Assembly: GCA_017590115.1 (NCBI GenBank)
Contig: JAGGNK010009114.1
Location: 15,651,433-15,715,432 of the forward strand
DNA from: Montifringilla adamsi
Lineage: Eukaryota; Chordata; Aves; Passeriformes; Passeridae
Direction of reading: 5' to 3'
DNA length: 64,000 nt
The notes under the pieces are model-generated. The model had not been told where the DNA came from. It worked only from the letters and a program-made list of their open reading frames with translations, and did no database searches. Positions 1 through 13,837 of the stretch are shown here, piece after piece (position 1 is the first letter of the stretch; every line of letters starts with the position of its first letter). The position numbers and the translations under genes were made by a program.

Positions 1-3000
1 ATTTTGATTTTTTTTTTCATTTTTTGCCAGCAGTCCCTTCTTTTCTTAACTTTGGATTCAGATAACAACAGTAAATGTGGCTGATAAAGGAGGACTCCAG
101 TCCTGTTTCCACTGATGAGGATGTGGGTTTGTGTTAAGAACTCTGCAGGTTCCCAAGGGTTCACATGAGGAATGTAATAGAGATTGGAGACCAGATTAGT
201 GAGATTTTCAGTCATTCAAATCCCTGTTTCAGAACCACATTTCAGCCAGCTTTAGAAAACAGATTAAAAGTTTTAAATTGCCTTGCTTTTCCTCATATGA
301 CCTCATATCAGGTTTTTTATGTTAGGCCACCTTTTGCCTTTGCTCTTTTCATGCAACCATGAAAATTTGGCTCCAAATCAGTTGCCAGAGCAAAAATACA
401 AAGGGGCGTAACCAGGCTCCTCAAACACTGCAGAAGGGGAAAGTTACTCTTTAGATCCTGTGCCATACCTGGTGGTCTCACCTGAGCACCTCACGGGGTC
501 TGCAGCTGCACTAAAACTGCCGATGTAGAGACAACTGAATTGATATCTTAATTTTTGCTTCCTTTTAAAAATGTGACAAAAGAAACAAAAGATAGTCTGG
601 AATGAAAAAGCCCTGAATTTTCTTTTATTATTAATTTAGAATTGAACAAGTTTTGTGTAGTTATTCTTGATTTAACCCCTCTTTTCTCACAAAACTGAAC
701 AAGTTGACTAATAAAATTTTCAGAACATGAACCAGTAGAGAAGAGAAGCTGCTTAATTTTCTCAGGTCCATCTTGTAATCATCTATTCTCTAAAAACTTC
801 TTCTGAAAGGCAGTTTCAAGAGATTAGTTTCCAGTAGCAGATATTGAGAATACATACTATTTTGGGATATTTGTCTGTTTGGGAATGCCTGTTCTCTGTT
901 ACGTTGCTCAGGTTTGGTGGGGCAATTGTGGGGAGACTCAGGAGGAACATTAAAAATTAGAACTGAGATGGAAGGAAGGTGTCAGTGAACAGCATTTCAG
1001 ACTTTGCTTGACAAGGGATTCATCATGTCAGGCTGAATTTAGCCAACTTATCCAGGTCCCCCTGATGGACAAGAATGATCTCCAGAAAACAACTTCTGCC
1101 ATTATCCTGAGAAAGGCGTTAACAAAACCAGAGGCCGTGTGAAATTGATCCTAACCTACCTCTTTACCTTCCTCTCAAGATGACTTTGTGATAGGAAACC
1201 TATGACTTAACACTTTTGCTTTCTGTTTTGATGGAATTTTTACCATTTTTTCTTCAAGCAGTCTTGTCAGGAGATGGCATGTGATCTCTGCTATGTCCTC
1301 ATGCCTTCTGCCACGTTTTTGCTGTCCTCCTGCATGCTGAAGGCATGTGCTATAGCTTTTTCTGTCCAAAAAATACAGAATCACATTTCTAGAATTATCC
1401 AGTCCTGTGCAGTAGCTGATATCTCTGCCTTCTATCTTTTTGTACTCATTCCATAAAGACCAGGGCAGAATTCTGTGCATGTAGACAGTCCTTCAGCCTC
1501 ACTGTAGCTCTGGCGCCCCAATGTGTAATCTAACCCCAGCTGTTTTCCCCTTCTGATTTGCCCCACAACAGCCACCTGCAGGGAACATTGACACCTCCAA
1601 ATTCATACTTGAATGCCAGGGATTAATTTAGGCACACAAAGCAAGTTCATAAGGAGTCCTCAGTGTCAGTGTGTAAAAATACTACAGTAGAATTGCAGCT
1701 TTTGAGGCGTGGGTTTAAAAGAAGAAAGAACAGCAACTGATGGACAGAAAGAGACTGCATGGGGGAGAAAATACATGGTCACTTGTAAGCTGCAATCTGC
1801 TGAAACCCAGAGGGTTCTTTTAAGTTTATCTTTTCTCTGATCCGTGTTTGTTTATTTCAGCAGAACATGTTTTTGTCCGGAAGATATTTTGTGCTTTGAA
1901 TAAAGCGTGCAGCTTTGCACAAAAACCACTCTATTTTAAACTGATATCAACCTTTTATGAAGTTCATTGTGGAAACTGCACAAATAGAAATGTGAAGATT
2001 CCAGATTTTAAGGACAGGCTTTTCTCTCTGACTGAGTAGGTCACAGTATCTATCTCTTTTCCTTGTAAAATTTGTATATTGCAAATAAAAGAATTTGAGG
2101 CCTCTTTCTAGCAGATAGGACAATTTTTGCATCCTTGGACTTAAAGCTACTTGTGATCATGTTCTGTGGACTGTTGTTACTTTTAAGTAAAGAACTTGGG
2201 CTTAAATTAGAAGTATTTTTCTTTGTATAGGTCCTCTCTTTTTAAATTTATTTTATTACAGTCAAATTAAATATTGCTGCAGAAACTGAATCACACTGTA
2301 TGCAATGCTATAAATAATAAGTTATACTTTCTGGGCTGAAGGAACAAACAGGGCAAAGAGAGGAGAGGACACAGAGGAGGAGTCAAGAAAAATCACTCAG
2401 TTTGTAATTGCTAGGAACCTGAAGTTCAGAGCTTGCTCAAGGTCACTCAGGGGCTGAACACAAATGATGAGATTTAAACAGGCTTCCCCAATCTGAGGCC
2501 AGCCTTACAATCATTGAAATATCTCTTCATCCAGAAGTTTGCAGTCACTTGACATTTGTGTTAATGCCTGACACTTGACTTCAGCATTTCAGCTTTGATA
2601 AGGGCACACCAGCTTCACTTAAGATGAAAAGTGTTTAAAAAAAAAAGAAAAAAAGTAGGTAACAGTTTGTTGTGCAGGCTTCTCCATGGAGTGTGAGGAG
2701 AGCTCACTCACTGTCAATGAATTTGTACGAGAAACAGTCAGAGTAAAATTTTACTGTAAGGTTAGAGCCTCAACAGATGATTATGATCTGAATAGTGGTT
2801 GCTTGTACTGCCACTTGAGACACAGGTGGCATCTTCTCCTTTCAGCATGAAAAGCTTAGGGATAGATTGTCAAGAAAAAACAGGCTTGTTTCTGTGCTTT
2901 TTTTATGACCTTTTTAATTTTTTATGTCCTTATGCCTTTTCATGTTCCTAATGCCCTTTTTGTGTGCTGCCCAGTCCTTTAGGGCATGAAGAGGGGTTGG

Positions 3001-4690
3001 GGTGAAAAGCAGGAATAAATCTGAGCCTACAGGACACACAGCTTTTGCAGGGGCGTCACTGCAGGGTAAAATGATTGGCAGAGGCCACCTTGTGGAAGCC
3101 AATAGCACAACTGTACCTTTCTGCAAACCAGAGGGAATTTTCTCTTTTTTTGCCTGATTATTAGCTATTACTCACTAGGCAGGGAAAATAGGAACCCTAT
3201 TTTTGAGACTTCTGTCACTGCAGTTTCATAAGCTGACATACAGAGTGCTTAAATTGTAGCATTTAACCTAATGGAGGCAAAGAGCTTGGCAATTTCAATA
3301 TTTTCAAGAATATCTCCTTCTCTTTTCCTTCCCTTTTTCATGTCCCCAACAGCCAATTCCCTAATTACTACTGTGAATCTGTCTATTTCTAATAGGTTTT
3401 AAAGACACAGCTTGTCATAATATCGGCAATGACTCTTCAGGTTTCTAATTTGTTATTTGTTTTTCTAACACTGCTTGCCTCTACATCTGCTCTTTTCCAA
3501 TGTTCTCCTAGCTGTTAGTTTTCTGTTGGATTGTATTCAGAAAATTGTTTTTTTAAACTATATAGTTAAGGTCACTTCCCAGTTTTTATAGAGGGAAGAA
3601 GGGACAAGCAGCTATAATCAAAGAATAGCTGTTACGTACCAAAAATGACATTAAAAGGGTAGTCAATGGCAGATGCTGTGAGCAAACAGCTCCTGCCAAG
3701 GTACACAGGTACCTATCCTAGGGACAAAGCCACAGCATTGAGGCAGGATATTGAGTACACTGAAAATTTGGGTACAGTGCTCCCATGTGTTTTGGGGTGG
3801 GAGTATTTCTCATATCTCCTATTTTCCTGTGGAATTTCCTTGTGTTAGCATTCTGACACGTCAGGTGTGTGAGAGTGACTAGTGGCCAGGGTTTGCCTTG
3901 AACAAAGCAAGGCAAATGGGATGTTTTATCAGGTGGGATAAAGAATGATTTGCTGTGGGCTTTTTTTTTTTTTTTTCCCCTTCCTAAAGTAGAAGTGTAA
4001 AGCACCTATGATCATACAATGGGATTCGCACCAGCCTGGTTTCAGAACCTAAAGAAATAGGAACATGCACAAAACATTAGGAAGATTAGTTTGTATTTTT
4101 CTGCCTGAAAGGAAAGGCTAAAAAGAGAAGTCTTGTTAGAAATTGCAAAAATACCTCTGTTCAAGACAGTTAAATTATTTTGTTTAAAAATGTTTGAAAT
4201 AATCATACAAAATAGAAGAGAGGGACCTGTTTTTAACTGAAGAGGAAACATGTCAAATGAATTGTAAATATGCTTGTTGAGTTTTCCATTTGGGAAGGCA
4301 GAGACAAGCTGTTTTTAAAGTACCTAAATGAGGGTTCAGTTGTTATATGACATCTAATAAATTAAAGGTGTGACAACTTGTCTCCTGAATGATTCCTTGC
4401 AGTCACCCCTGCTGGCATCCTAGGGGGAAAAAATATTAGATTGTGTCTTTCTCCTGCCTGGCATAGCAGTAATGTGTTACAGCAGAATGCAGAAAAACAG
4501 ACTAGTAGAGTGGTGGAGCCTCCAAAACGAAAGAGAAACCAAAGGCAAGATGCTCTCAGTCCAGGAATCTGATGGGTGATGGCAAATGATGCCTCGTCAC
4601 TGTGCAGAGAGGACCAGGAGCTGTTTGTCTGAGCACCACCTGCATTGACACAGCCTGTAAATCAGTGTGCTCTCCATGAGAGGAGTGGTG
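1..4690. other. AT-rich unique sequence, no gene
   Basis: I see no gene here. The open frames are all about 100 codons or shorter, overlap on opposite strands and lack recognisable domains. There are A/T-rich tracts (for example near 2640-2655) and a T16 run at 3961-3976, but no recognisable transposable element. Whether it is intergenic or intronic cannot be decided from the sequence. Confidence 0.6.
3961..3976. repeat. poly-T tract (T16)
   Basis: Uninterrupted run of 16 T followed by CCCC. It could be a slippage tract or the tail of a lost minus-strand retrocopy, but no retrocopy body is visible beside it. Confidence 0.9.
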
Positions 4691-4694
4691 GGTA

Positions 4695-4731
4695 AGCGCG
4701 TGTTAATGTCAGATTTATGTTAACATGCGCT
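4695..4731. other. 12-bp inverted repeat (hairpin 1)
   Basis: Left arm AGCGCGTGTTAA (4695-4706) and right arm TTAACATGCGCT (4720-4731) are reverse complements except one position, which would be a G-U pair in a plus-strand transcript. The loop is 13 bases. CpG-containing arms are unusual in this AT-rich, CpG-poor stretch. The hairpin is too short for a typical microRNA precursor. It could be a paired binding site or part of a conserved element. Confidence 0.75.
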
Positions 4732-4754
4732 GAGGAAATCGATACAAGGTAGTG

Positions 4755-4775
4755 CTGTTTGCATAGGGCAAACAG
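4755..4775. other. 8-bp perfect inverted repeat (hairpin 2)
   Basis: CTGTTTGC (4755-4762) and GCAAACAG (4768-4775) are exact reverse complements around a 5-base loop. It lies 23 bases after hairpin 1. The arms contain TGTTTGC, which resembles a forkhead-type core (from memory), so a palindromic protein site is as likely as an RNA structure. Confidence 0.75.
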
Positions 4776-7700
4776 ATTTCTGGCACGCTTGCTGCTTTTG
4801 ATTAGCCAAAACCCGTGTGCTCAGAGCTGAGTCTGCACTGCATTGTGCAAACCAGAGGGTACTTCTGTGTGAGAAAACAACACATTTCAATAAAGCATCA
4901 GAAAGGGCTTAGAGCCAATTTCCCTGTTGCTTGGCGCGGGGTAGGGGCTGCCCTTTACAGCAGTGTTTCTTTGCTCTGAATTGTATTTGCTTACATGTCG
5001 ACTTGTTCTTAGGGCAATCTCTTTAACTCTGCCAGGAAAGTGTAAACTGAATTGTTTGTATGATGAGGAGAGCATGTGGGAAATCTCAGACATAACCAAA
5101 ATAAGGGACTTAGAAAAACCTGTTCTAAAGGAAAATAAAGTGCATGCAAGGATGCTCAGAATGTTCCAGCCTTCACCAAGCACTTACATCTGAAAGGCTG
5201 TGTGCAAATCTAGTCAGAAATAGTATTTGATCCCAACTTTTTAAGTGCTTTTTGAAATCCTATTCTGCTCTCTCATTAGTGGCTGAAATTTTTATGAGCT
5301 TCAAGCTAGATTTTTAATAAAAGTTGGGAGAATTTGCATCTCTGCAGCTCTGATCGTTTTTCCCCCATGGAAGGTAGTACCTGTTTTATACCTTTAATAT
5401 CCAGTTGTTGGTTTATTGTAAGTTCTTCCTAGGAGAGCTTTTAGTGAGCCTGGTCTCTCACCCCTTAATGAACCATGGATTGTTTACTGCTAATGAAGCT
5501 CACAGTAGCCCACTTTAATTTGAGGCTAATTTTCCTGGGCCCAACCTATAAGCCATAAAGAGTGTAAGTGGGACCTGACTGAAGGCCTGAGGTTGTTCAG
5601 CCCTCAATTCCCTCTTCTGCTCTCATGTTGCTAGAAGTTATTTCTTTTTGTAATGTGCCAAGGATGTGACATTCCCAGCAGGATGGGACTGTGGGGAAGC
5701 AGGGAGCTTTTGCCAGCTTTTAGCTGGTGCTACTGCACCAGGTGGGATAGACTGGGGTTTTGGGCTCCAAACAGTGCCTTGGTACCCCAGAGGCAGGACA
5801 TAGCAAGCTTCATGTACTGATTCTCATTTTTCAAGAGCAGCAGTTTTCTTTTTCACATCCCTGGGTCTGGAGATGCTTCCAATTTGGGAGCTGGTAGGCT
5901 GCATCTCATCCTTTTGACCTGTTTGGGACCAGTTTCTTTAAAGCAAAGCTTTATCAGTGAAAGAGATACAACACCTCTTCACTGAAGAGCATATTTCCTT
6001 CTATCCCTCTCCTGCCTTGACTGAGCAGGTTAGTTTTGTGCAGAAAACTGTTAGGATGTGTTTCCTTTTAAAAGGATTCATCTTGCTGATCTCAAATGTG
6101 CACAAATATCTTTTTGTGATGGTAGACTTATGCTGACATTCCTATTTAGGTAAGAAAAGTGAAAAAAAAAAAGGAAAAAAAAATGTTGCTCTTTGCGACA
6201 ACTTCAATCCAGACACAGCAGCATCTGTATAATTTAATTCTGGACTGTGTGCTACTTGCTTTCTGCATCACAAGATGGAAGACTGATTTTCTCCCTTCTT
6301 CTCCCCAACTCATCAGTATTAATAATCCAAATAATAAATCTAAGAAGGGCTCTTCAACTCCCTGCCTTACAAGAATAGCCTCTGTGTGTTGTGTTTTTGT
6401 TGATATAATATTTCTGCTTTTTAAAATTCAGATGCATTTATTTTTCCTTCCATCATACATTTTACTGCATTAAGTTAGTGATTCTGTGGGGATTCTGTTG
6501 ATTGATGACTAATTTCCATTCTATGTATGCTCAATAGGAACCAGCTTTCACAGTACTTCCCTCCAAAATAATATAATCTTGAGAGAGGGAGAGCAAAACC
6601 TTTGAGTGAAAACAAAAACCTAGTAGAAGTGCAGTGGAAAAAATGGGCTGAAATAAGAACATTTTCATTTCAGCAGTTTCCTGAGTGAGAGAGAACATCT
6701 CCTGACCTGGATGCTTGTAGTCATGCATTGCTTTTTGGCTGCCCCAGCCGCTGAAGATGTTACTGTCACCTACCGATTGGTGTCGTGACCCACGTGGAGG
6801 TTAGACCTCTGCTGGCTTAACTGACTGTCTGAATTCTTTCCAGCTTATTTCAGTTGCCCTCTTAAAGAGGTAGAAAAGGATGGGTAAACACAGAGGCATG
6901 ATCTTTACTCCCCTGAGAGGGAACTGAAGCAGAGGCAGAAAGAGCATTGCTCTAGGTTGTGCTACAGATTGGTGGCAGTCGAGAATTGGTCACAAATCCA
7001 TTTTCTGCTTAGCTTTTCATATTTACACTTCTGGTACATGCATCCCACTCCTGGTCTGAGCTTCTCCAAAATACCCCATAAATGCTCCCTCAATTGCTAA
7101 ATGCATCCTCTGAGACATTGAAACCCAAGAAATGAGCAGTCAGCTCTCAGTGATGATGGAAGATCTCCAAAACCCCGTCCAATGCTTGGCAGTGTGTGGC
7201 ACTTCTGAGTGTCTGTCTGTGCAGAGAAGAAGATGGGGTCTTTGTAAATGAAGTGAGCCTGGAAGTGTACAGAAAAATTCAGTCAGGTCCTGGTAAGCCT
7301 TCCTTTGCAGGAATATCAAGTTTTTTTGCTTGCAATGATGTAATCCCATTGTTTTGCACATCCCAAGAGCCATAGTCATCTATCTGGCAAAGGACACCAA
7401 CAAACTCATGTCTGGTTACTTCCTCATGTTTCCTCTGAGAATGCAATAATCTTTTAATAGGTATTGCAATGCAATCATAGATTATTTTTTCTTTTTTTCA
7501 CTTTGTTGGAGATGAACCAGATGCAAAGCTCCATGGCTAAAATAATTATAAAGAAAACTACACGTGCTCTTGCAATGCTGCTTGCAGGAGGGCAGATTTC
7601 CTGATAAATCAGTTTGTCTGACACACTGTTAATGAGAAATTAGGAACCGTGTTGTATTCTGTTCCTGAGTTTGACTGACTTAAATTTCTTTTCTTTCCTC

Positions 7701-8620
7701 TTTGATTGTAAAACATTGTGGAGGAGGGAGAAGGGATAGTAATTCCTAATGCAAGGTAAATTTTTTTCTCAATATGCACATTTATATATGAGTCTAGACA
7801 CACATTGTTAATATCCTGATAGGTCTTTCATTTTCCAGCTGCCACGGTGCACAAAAATTGTTCTCTGATTACTAGCAACTAAAGCATCTTGTCAAAATGT
7901 TCTGAAGTAAACCTGTGAAGTAAGATATTAGAAACGATTTTGTAGCATCTTACTAAAATCAGAAGACAGGAGAGCTGTAATGTAAAATCCATCCCCAAAG
8001 AGAGCATTCCTGTTTTGAACTGTCATCTTCTCCTATCTTAGACTTTGACCCCCTGTCTGTGAGCTGTTTTGTGAGTGAAGTTTTGGTCAACTGTGTTGGA
8101 TGGAGTGAGCTATGGGCATTTAGGTTCTGATCCTGCAAAGCATAAAGTGTCTTTTAAGAGCTGTGCAGTATCTAGTGTCACTGTGATGAGAAGTGACAAT
8201 CTTCAAATGCTGTATCTCTAGTTATGAATGGAAAATAGATGTTTTGGCAATAAAATGGTTCTGTTTTGCTGTTATTGGACCACATAAAGTGAAAAACAGG
8301 TTCAGTCTCCAAAACAAAGAGTAATGCCCTCGCCTCGCCTGTTTTCCTGGGAAGTTACCATCCATACTAGGATGGGAAAAAGAGAAACAGGATCCCTCAG
8401 CTGTCACAGTTCATAGTCACAGCACAAACATGACTTCCCCAGGCATCAGGCATAAGATGCCAGACTGAAATGTAACAGTGGAAGCATCAGCACTGATTCC
8501 CTTGTGTTAACCTCCACGCACAAACTGAAGATTGCAGCTGGATCTGATAAGGTGTTAAACTATAGCAGTAAAGATATTTAGACCCCTCTCCATTAGTGTC
8601 AGCAAGGACTTTTGCTATGA

Positions 8621-8634
8621 TTTTTTTTTTTTTT
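8621..8634. repeat. poly-T tract (T14)
   Basis: Uninterrupted T14 run, one of several long T runs between 8.6 and 8.73 kb. The sequence between them is T/G-rich and low in complexity. Confidence 0.9.
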
Positions 8635-8711
8635 GTGGCTTCAGTTTTTCTGGGTTGTGTTTGGTTTTTTCTTTTGTTTATTTTAGGGGGGGCATAGAAT
8701 TGGGTTTTGTG

Positions 8712-8725
8712 TTTTTTTTTTTTTT
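8712..8725. repeat. poly-T tract (T14)
   Basis: Second T14 run, about 80 bases after the first. A G7 run lies between them at about 8686-8692. Confidence 0.9.
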
Positions 8726-8960
8726 CCTACTACTGAGAGCAGTGAGCAGGTTGTGCTGGTCTCAGTTGTCTAGAATCTCTCTCAGTATAAGATAGGCTTC
8801 ATGCTGAGCTAACTTATGATGCTTATATGTTGCAATTTTATAATAGTGTCTGAAATTTGTTAGCTATGCATGGGCAGACTAGTCTCACAAGATCATTTTT
8901 CTTCTACAGATAATTACTTTTCCCCATGAGATCTCACAAAGGCAGTGCATATGCAAACAT

Positions 8961-8973
8961 ACACACACACACA
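8961..8973. repeat. (AC)n microsatellite
   Basis: About six and a half uninterrupted AC units. It is short, so probably only weakly polymorphic. Confidence 0.9.
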
Positions 8974-11896
8974 TTCTATTTAAAAAACAATCTGTTTGCT
9001 GTTCCATTAGGATGTGGGTAGATAATCTGCAGGTCTCTAGTGATACATTCTTTGTGTTCAAAGTCTGTTGATCTCATGTTTTACTGGATTAATTGCTTCC
9101 TGTCTACCCTTCTTTTCTTGGTATGTCTCTTTGAAAAGACACTTTTCATGTTTGGCACAGACTAGAACCAAAATATTTTTTGATGCAATAGCCGTTAAAG
9201 GCATGGTCCCTCACATGTCAGGGTAGGTCAGTAGTCAAAGGTGTGTTCATGTTTTGCTAATGTAGATTAGAAGAGTTCTGCTGAAGCCAGCAGAAAGGAA
9301 CCAGTTTTTACATAGAGATGTGGTCAGTATATGTAAGGATGGAGCGAGTGCTTTTACAAAAGTGAGTTAAATGGATTTTTTATCTGGTGACTATTTCTGT
9401 TGGTCTCACCTCATGTGCAGTTTATATTATTTTCATAGTAGACTAAACCATACTGTGTTACCACTCATACCTACATGGACCTGGGTTCATGGGAATGCCA
9501 AGCTTATGAATATTAAGCACTTTTGCCTCCATTTTTGAGGTTCAAGCTAGAAGCTGAATTGCTAGATAACAGCCTGTCAACACAAAGCAACAGACCAGTC
9601 AACACCAGCTGGACCCCACTGGAAATTGTGTTCTGTGCTTCATGACTAATTATATGAATTCAAGACAATCTGTCTGATCTTTACTAGTCAGTTATGAGGA
9701 AAAATCACAGATAAGTATGATTCTACTTCTACATAAATTGCTGAAAACTGCTTTTTTTTTGTTTTGTTTGTGGGTGCTGTTTTGTGTGAAGGAGGCTCTC
9801 ATTGTGTTCTTGGTGACTTGAGAGAGGCTTCAGGTTCTTGTCTCCATAAAAATGGCTATCAAAAACAATGAAAAAGAAAATAAGAGTTGAAAAATCCTTC
9901 CAGGACAATACATTAACCTGAGAGGACATATTTATGAAAGGGCTGAGAACAAATGTATAGATCAGCCCTTCTCACCACTGTGAGATATGTGAGTTGCTAA
10001 GCAAGATCAGCCTTTTCTGCCTTTTGGCTCTGACACCTGATGTGGTATCATACCATTCCTACCTAGCTGGTAATGCCGATTTTATCTTCTACTTCTCTGC
10101 CTATACCCCTGAATAAGTGAAATTTGCAGTAATTAAAGGTCTGGCTATCATTTCAGTGACCTGATTGGTGAAACCTTCACTGACACCAGTGGTATCATAT
10201 AAAACCCCAAATAATTCCATGTATTGTATTAAAACACGCAAGCCTTGTTTTCAAGGGCTGCTTAAAGAGGGATTCCCTAGGGCCAGAACAACAGGGTCCT
10301 ATCAGTGCTCATGTCCCCAGCTAAAAACCCTTTGGCCCTGGAGTCTTATACAGTGACTGCTCATTCACTTGCACCCAATGATTGTGAATATTTAATGTTT
10401 TGCAGGAAAACATGCCTCCATTTCCACCATGGGGCAGATTAGATTCTGAACTCTTTTTTATCTTTTCTTATTTTTATCAGCTGGCATACATCCTTCCTCA
10501 CCAAAGAATAACTGCATACAATAGCAAGGCACTGCTTACAATAATTTACTTGTAAGCCTTTGAAAATGGTGTGTGGTCACAAAAAGCACAGTGTTATACA
10601 AAGCAAAGCACCAGAGAAAAACAAATTCTTATCAAAGAAAAGGAAAAGCAAAGAAAATCAGAATGTGTGTTAAAGATAAATCTTATGTCACGACCTTAAA
10701 AAGCTCCAGCTGGGATCCTGATATTCAGAATAGCACTTGGAAATTATTTTCAAAGGTTAGCTACATGTGAAAAAGGAACAAAATAAAGTTTGACCACCCA
10801 GGGATTTGCAAACGTGTGTGGGAGCCACCAGAAGGCCCTGATGAAGATGAAGAAATAGTGCAGCTTTCCAACCAAGCAAGAGGGAGGGAATGTTCAGCAA
10901 AAATCTGAATATCAAAAGAGGCCATTAAAACCATAACCTGACTTCACAGAGAGCCAATTTAATGAACACATACCAGAACAAAACATAAATTGCAGGACTT
11001 GAATATTTGGTAAGGTCACACCATTTTGATGTCTGTCATTTTCCAACAACTTTTCTGTACATGTCAAGAAGCAAACTCTGATCTAAACCTTGTCAGATGA
11101 CTGGTAGGGCAAGACAAAAAAGCTTAGGTTCAGAAAGGACCTGGATTAATGTGTAACATTTGAGAATGCACCTGGAGCCAGCTGCTACTAGAAAAACAAT
11201 AGACACTTGGCATATAGTAATCCTTTCAGCATGTTTAATGAAGCTTCATCTCACAGATAGTCCCTTCTGGCTTATAATTCATTATTACTTATTGCTGATG
11301 AAACTATCTAAAGCTGTGTTGAATTCTGGGCTTGGTTTTTGAAGTATCTCTTTAGGTGGACAAAGGTACAGAGAAGCCTTAAACAGCTGTCATATGGATG
11401 GGCACCTTGAGGGGAACAGTTCCAGTGTGGTGAAGGGGAAATGACATTCCCATCAGTTTTGTACTACACAGCCCTATGCACCAACAACTTTCATTTACTT
11501 CCTGTAAATTAAATGCAAAAGCATGAGGAAAAAAACCAATAAAACCCTCATTCATTTCAACTTCTTTCATTTCCCCTTTCTGGAACTCATTTCAAAGTAT
11601 CGGGGCTGTTTTGCATCTCCTGAAGCTTCACATTGTAAAGGACTGAAGCAAAGAAACCCAGTGTCTGTGCCCACCCTGTGCAAGGTCTCTTACTGGCAGA
11701 ACCAAGAAAAAAATTATTTTTAATAGTGTCAAAAATACAAACAGGTTCACCAAAGGGTTAGATAAATTTGTGTCTCTTAATAGTAGCCTGGTTGTTACTT
11801 CCAACTCCAGATGTCTCTGTACCACTAATTACAATAAATCAGGAAACTGCACTGACAAAAAATTGTTCTCAATATGTCCTCATTATTAAATTTCTC

Positions 11897-11965
11897 AATT
11901 AGCTCTAGACCCCTGGTGGAGCTGGGAGGCTGAACTCGATGGACTCAGCTCCACCCCAGTGTAAT
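11897..11965 (+). repeat. possible CR1 LINE 3' fragment
   Basis: The stretch reads GGGAGGCTGAACTCGATGG followed by a pyrimidine-rich segment. It resembles the sense-strand 3' UTR of avian CR1, where a GGNTGGACTCGATGAT-type motif precedes the terminal octamer repeats. No ATTCTRTG-type octamer tail is present and the match is short, so this rests on recalled consensus only. Confidence 0.25.
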
Positions 11966-12260
11966 GTTTGTGTTCACCTTATGTGTAAAACCTTTACAAA
12001 AAATAGTCTGGTTTTGATATAGAAAGCCAACAACAGCAAGTAACTAAGCAGGAAATACAGGATTAGGAATGGAAGTACGATCAGAGATAAAAAGGAAGAA
12101 AGAATTCTGTCAATATAGATCCACTGACAGCAATGAAAATGTGCTGCTTTACACCTCCTGTGGTCTTCACTAAGGTAACAGCATAAAGGATCTCTGGGAG
12201 TATAACAAATGTTTCTCTCTGGGCCCAATGGATCCCAGCCAGCCATGGCTGCAAGCTGCG

Positions 12261-12300
12261 TGTGCTTACACCAGGGTTCAATTTGGCACAATAGCTGTGA
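12261..12300. repeat. possible old amniote repeat motif
   Basis: Contains TTACACCAGGGTTCAATTTG. It resembles a TTACACCAGGGATGAATTTGG-type motif that I recall from old interspersed repeats of reptiles and birds. The resemblance is from memory and covers only about 25 bases. The flanks show no clear terminal repeats. Confidence 0.2.
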
Positions 12301-13824
12301 GCGTGATGTGGCTTAGCAACTGATTTATGCTGGCTTTGTAGGCAGCTGACAGCAGACACCTCCCAATAAAATCTTATCAGGGAGTTACAGGAAGAGAAGT
12401 GAATAGAATCTTGGATGGTGTGGCCACCCAAATCTGTACAATATTTGTGTTGTCTTGGTACACCCCTGTGAACAAAAGATGCAGAGGAAATGAATGACTG
12501 AGCCACAAAATTATTGGATCAGGCGTGGGTGGGCAGGTGATGCCATATTCCCCTGTGAAGAGTGTTGGAAGGGGTAGTTGTCCAGGGGTCACTGGGGAGA
12601 TGTTGTCCCCATCTATGACGCTGGGTTTGGCAGAGAGATCATTGTGGTGTGTCCATAGGTTAACAGCTTGAGAAGAGATGGTGGGGAAAATCCATTGCTC
12701 TAAGAAAAACTGGCACTGCTATGTTTTCCCCTTGGGTGTTGGGAAATGAGCTACCAGAACTGAGCTATTTGGTCTTGTTTGACATCCTGGGGAGAAGTAA
12801 CAACTTGAGCAAATTCAGAGGAACAGCTCTGTCGCAGCAGAAAGTAATGAAAATGGAGCATGCCAAGGGTATTGTGAAGGCATGAGCAAACTGTGCATCC
12901 ATGAAAAATAATAAAAAAATCATTCCTGAGTGTGCACAAAATAACAGAAGTTCATATCAAACATTAATTTGAAAAAAAAACAAAACCAACCCTTTCTCTA
13001 TGGTAAAGGATACATGTGCCTATTACGCCTCTTGGCTCTTCTACACAGAATTTGATCTGTTTGCAAGCAACAGCACTTCTTTGGAAAACAGCATTTGGAA
13101 ATACTGTTCTCATTTTTAAAAAGTAATTAGTTATAAAAATATTTTAAAGACAGATATTAAGGCAGAGGTCATATTTTAAAGTTATTGACTCTTTCCATAT
13201 TTGACAATAATTAGTGTCTGGCATGTGGCCACAGGCAGAAACAGAACTATGGTTTGGGGCTCTGTGTGCCTGGATTAGTAACTCTGTGTCTTTGCCTTTG
13301 AGTGTATCAACCAGGGCAAGAATGATGACTGATCTGCTCTTCAAAGACAAAATTTTGTGATGTGGAAAACTGAAGCTGTAGTGTGCGCTTATACAAGCAC
13401 AGGGAACTTAAAGCAGCTTCCTTTACAACAAAGCTGATATATAAGGATAGATAAGTAAATATTACTAATATGAGAAGGTAGAGAAGAATATATGTTGAGA
13501 CTATTTACCATCATTAAACCAAGCACTGGAATACAAAGTAATGCTGTGATTAGCACACTGAACTTTCTGTGTTTTACCTCTGAAACTATTTGAGATCACC
13601 CATCTGTTCTGTTCTGCGGCTGGCTGCTCCTTGTTGTGTATCCTATTAAAACATAGCTTAAAATATTAGCTTGCATTGTTGGCTTTCTCTCCAGCATGGA
13701 CCATATAAGCAGATGCTACCAAAGGATTCATGCATGGTCTAATGGTCAGGAATACACCCAGAACACCCACATTCTGTGCTGTGAATGTAAGGAAACACAT
13801 TTGGCAACAGGAGCAGGAGTTAGA

Positions 13825-13837
13825 TTTTTTTTTTTTT
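13825..13837. repeat. poly-T tract (T13)
   Basis: Uninterrupted T13 run followed by a T/A-rich segment. No element body is recognised around it. Confidence 0.9.

Noticed and set aside
6479..6505. ATTCTGTG-like octamers as a CR1 3' tail
   Set aside because: The two octamers are imperfectly spaced and the upstream sequence does not resemble a CR1 3' UTR.
12081..12506. 141-codon minus-strand open frame
   Set aside because: Overlaps two other frames on the same strand, has no recognisable domain, and contains a possible old repeat motif.
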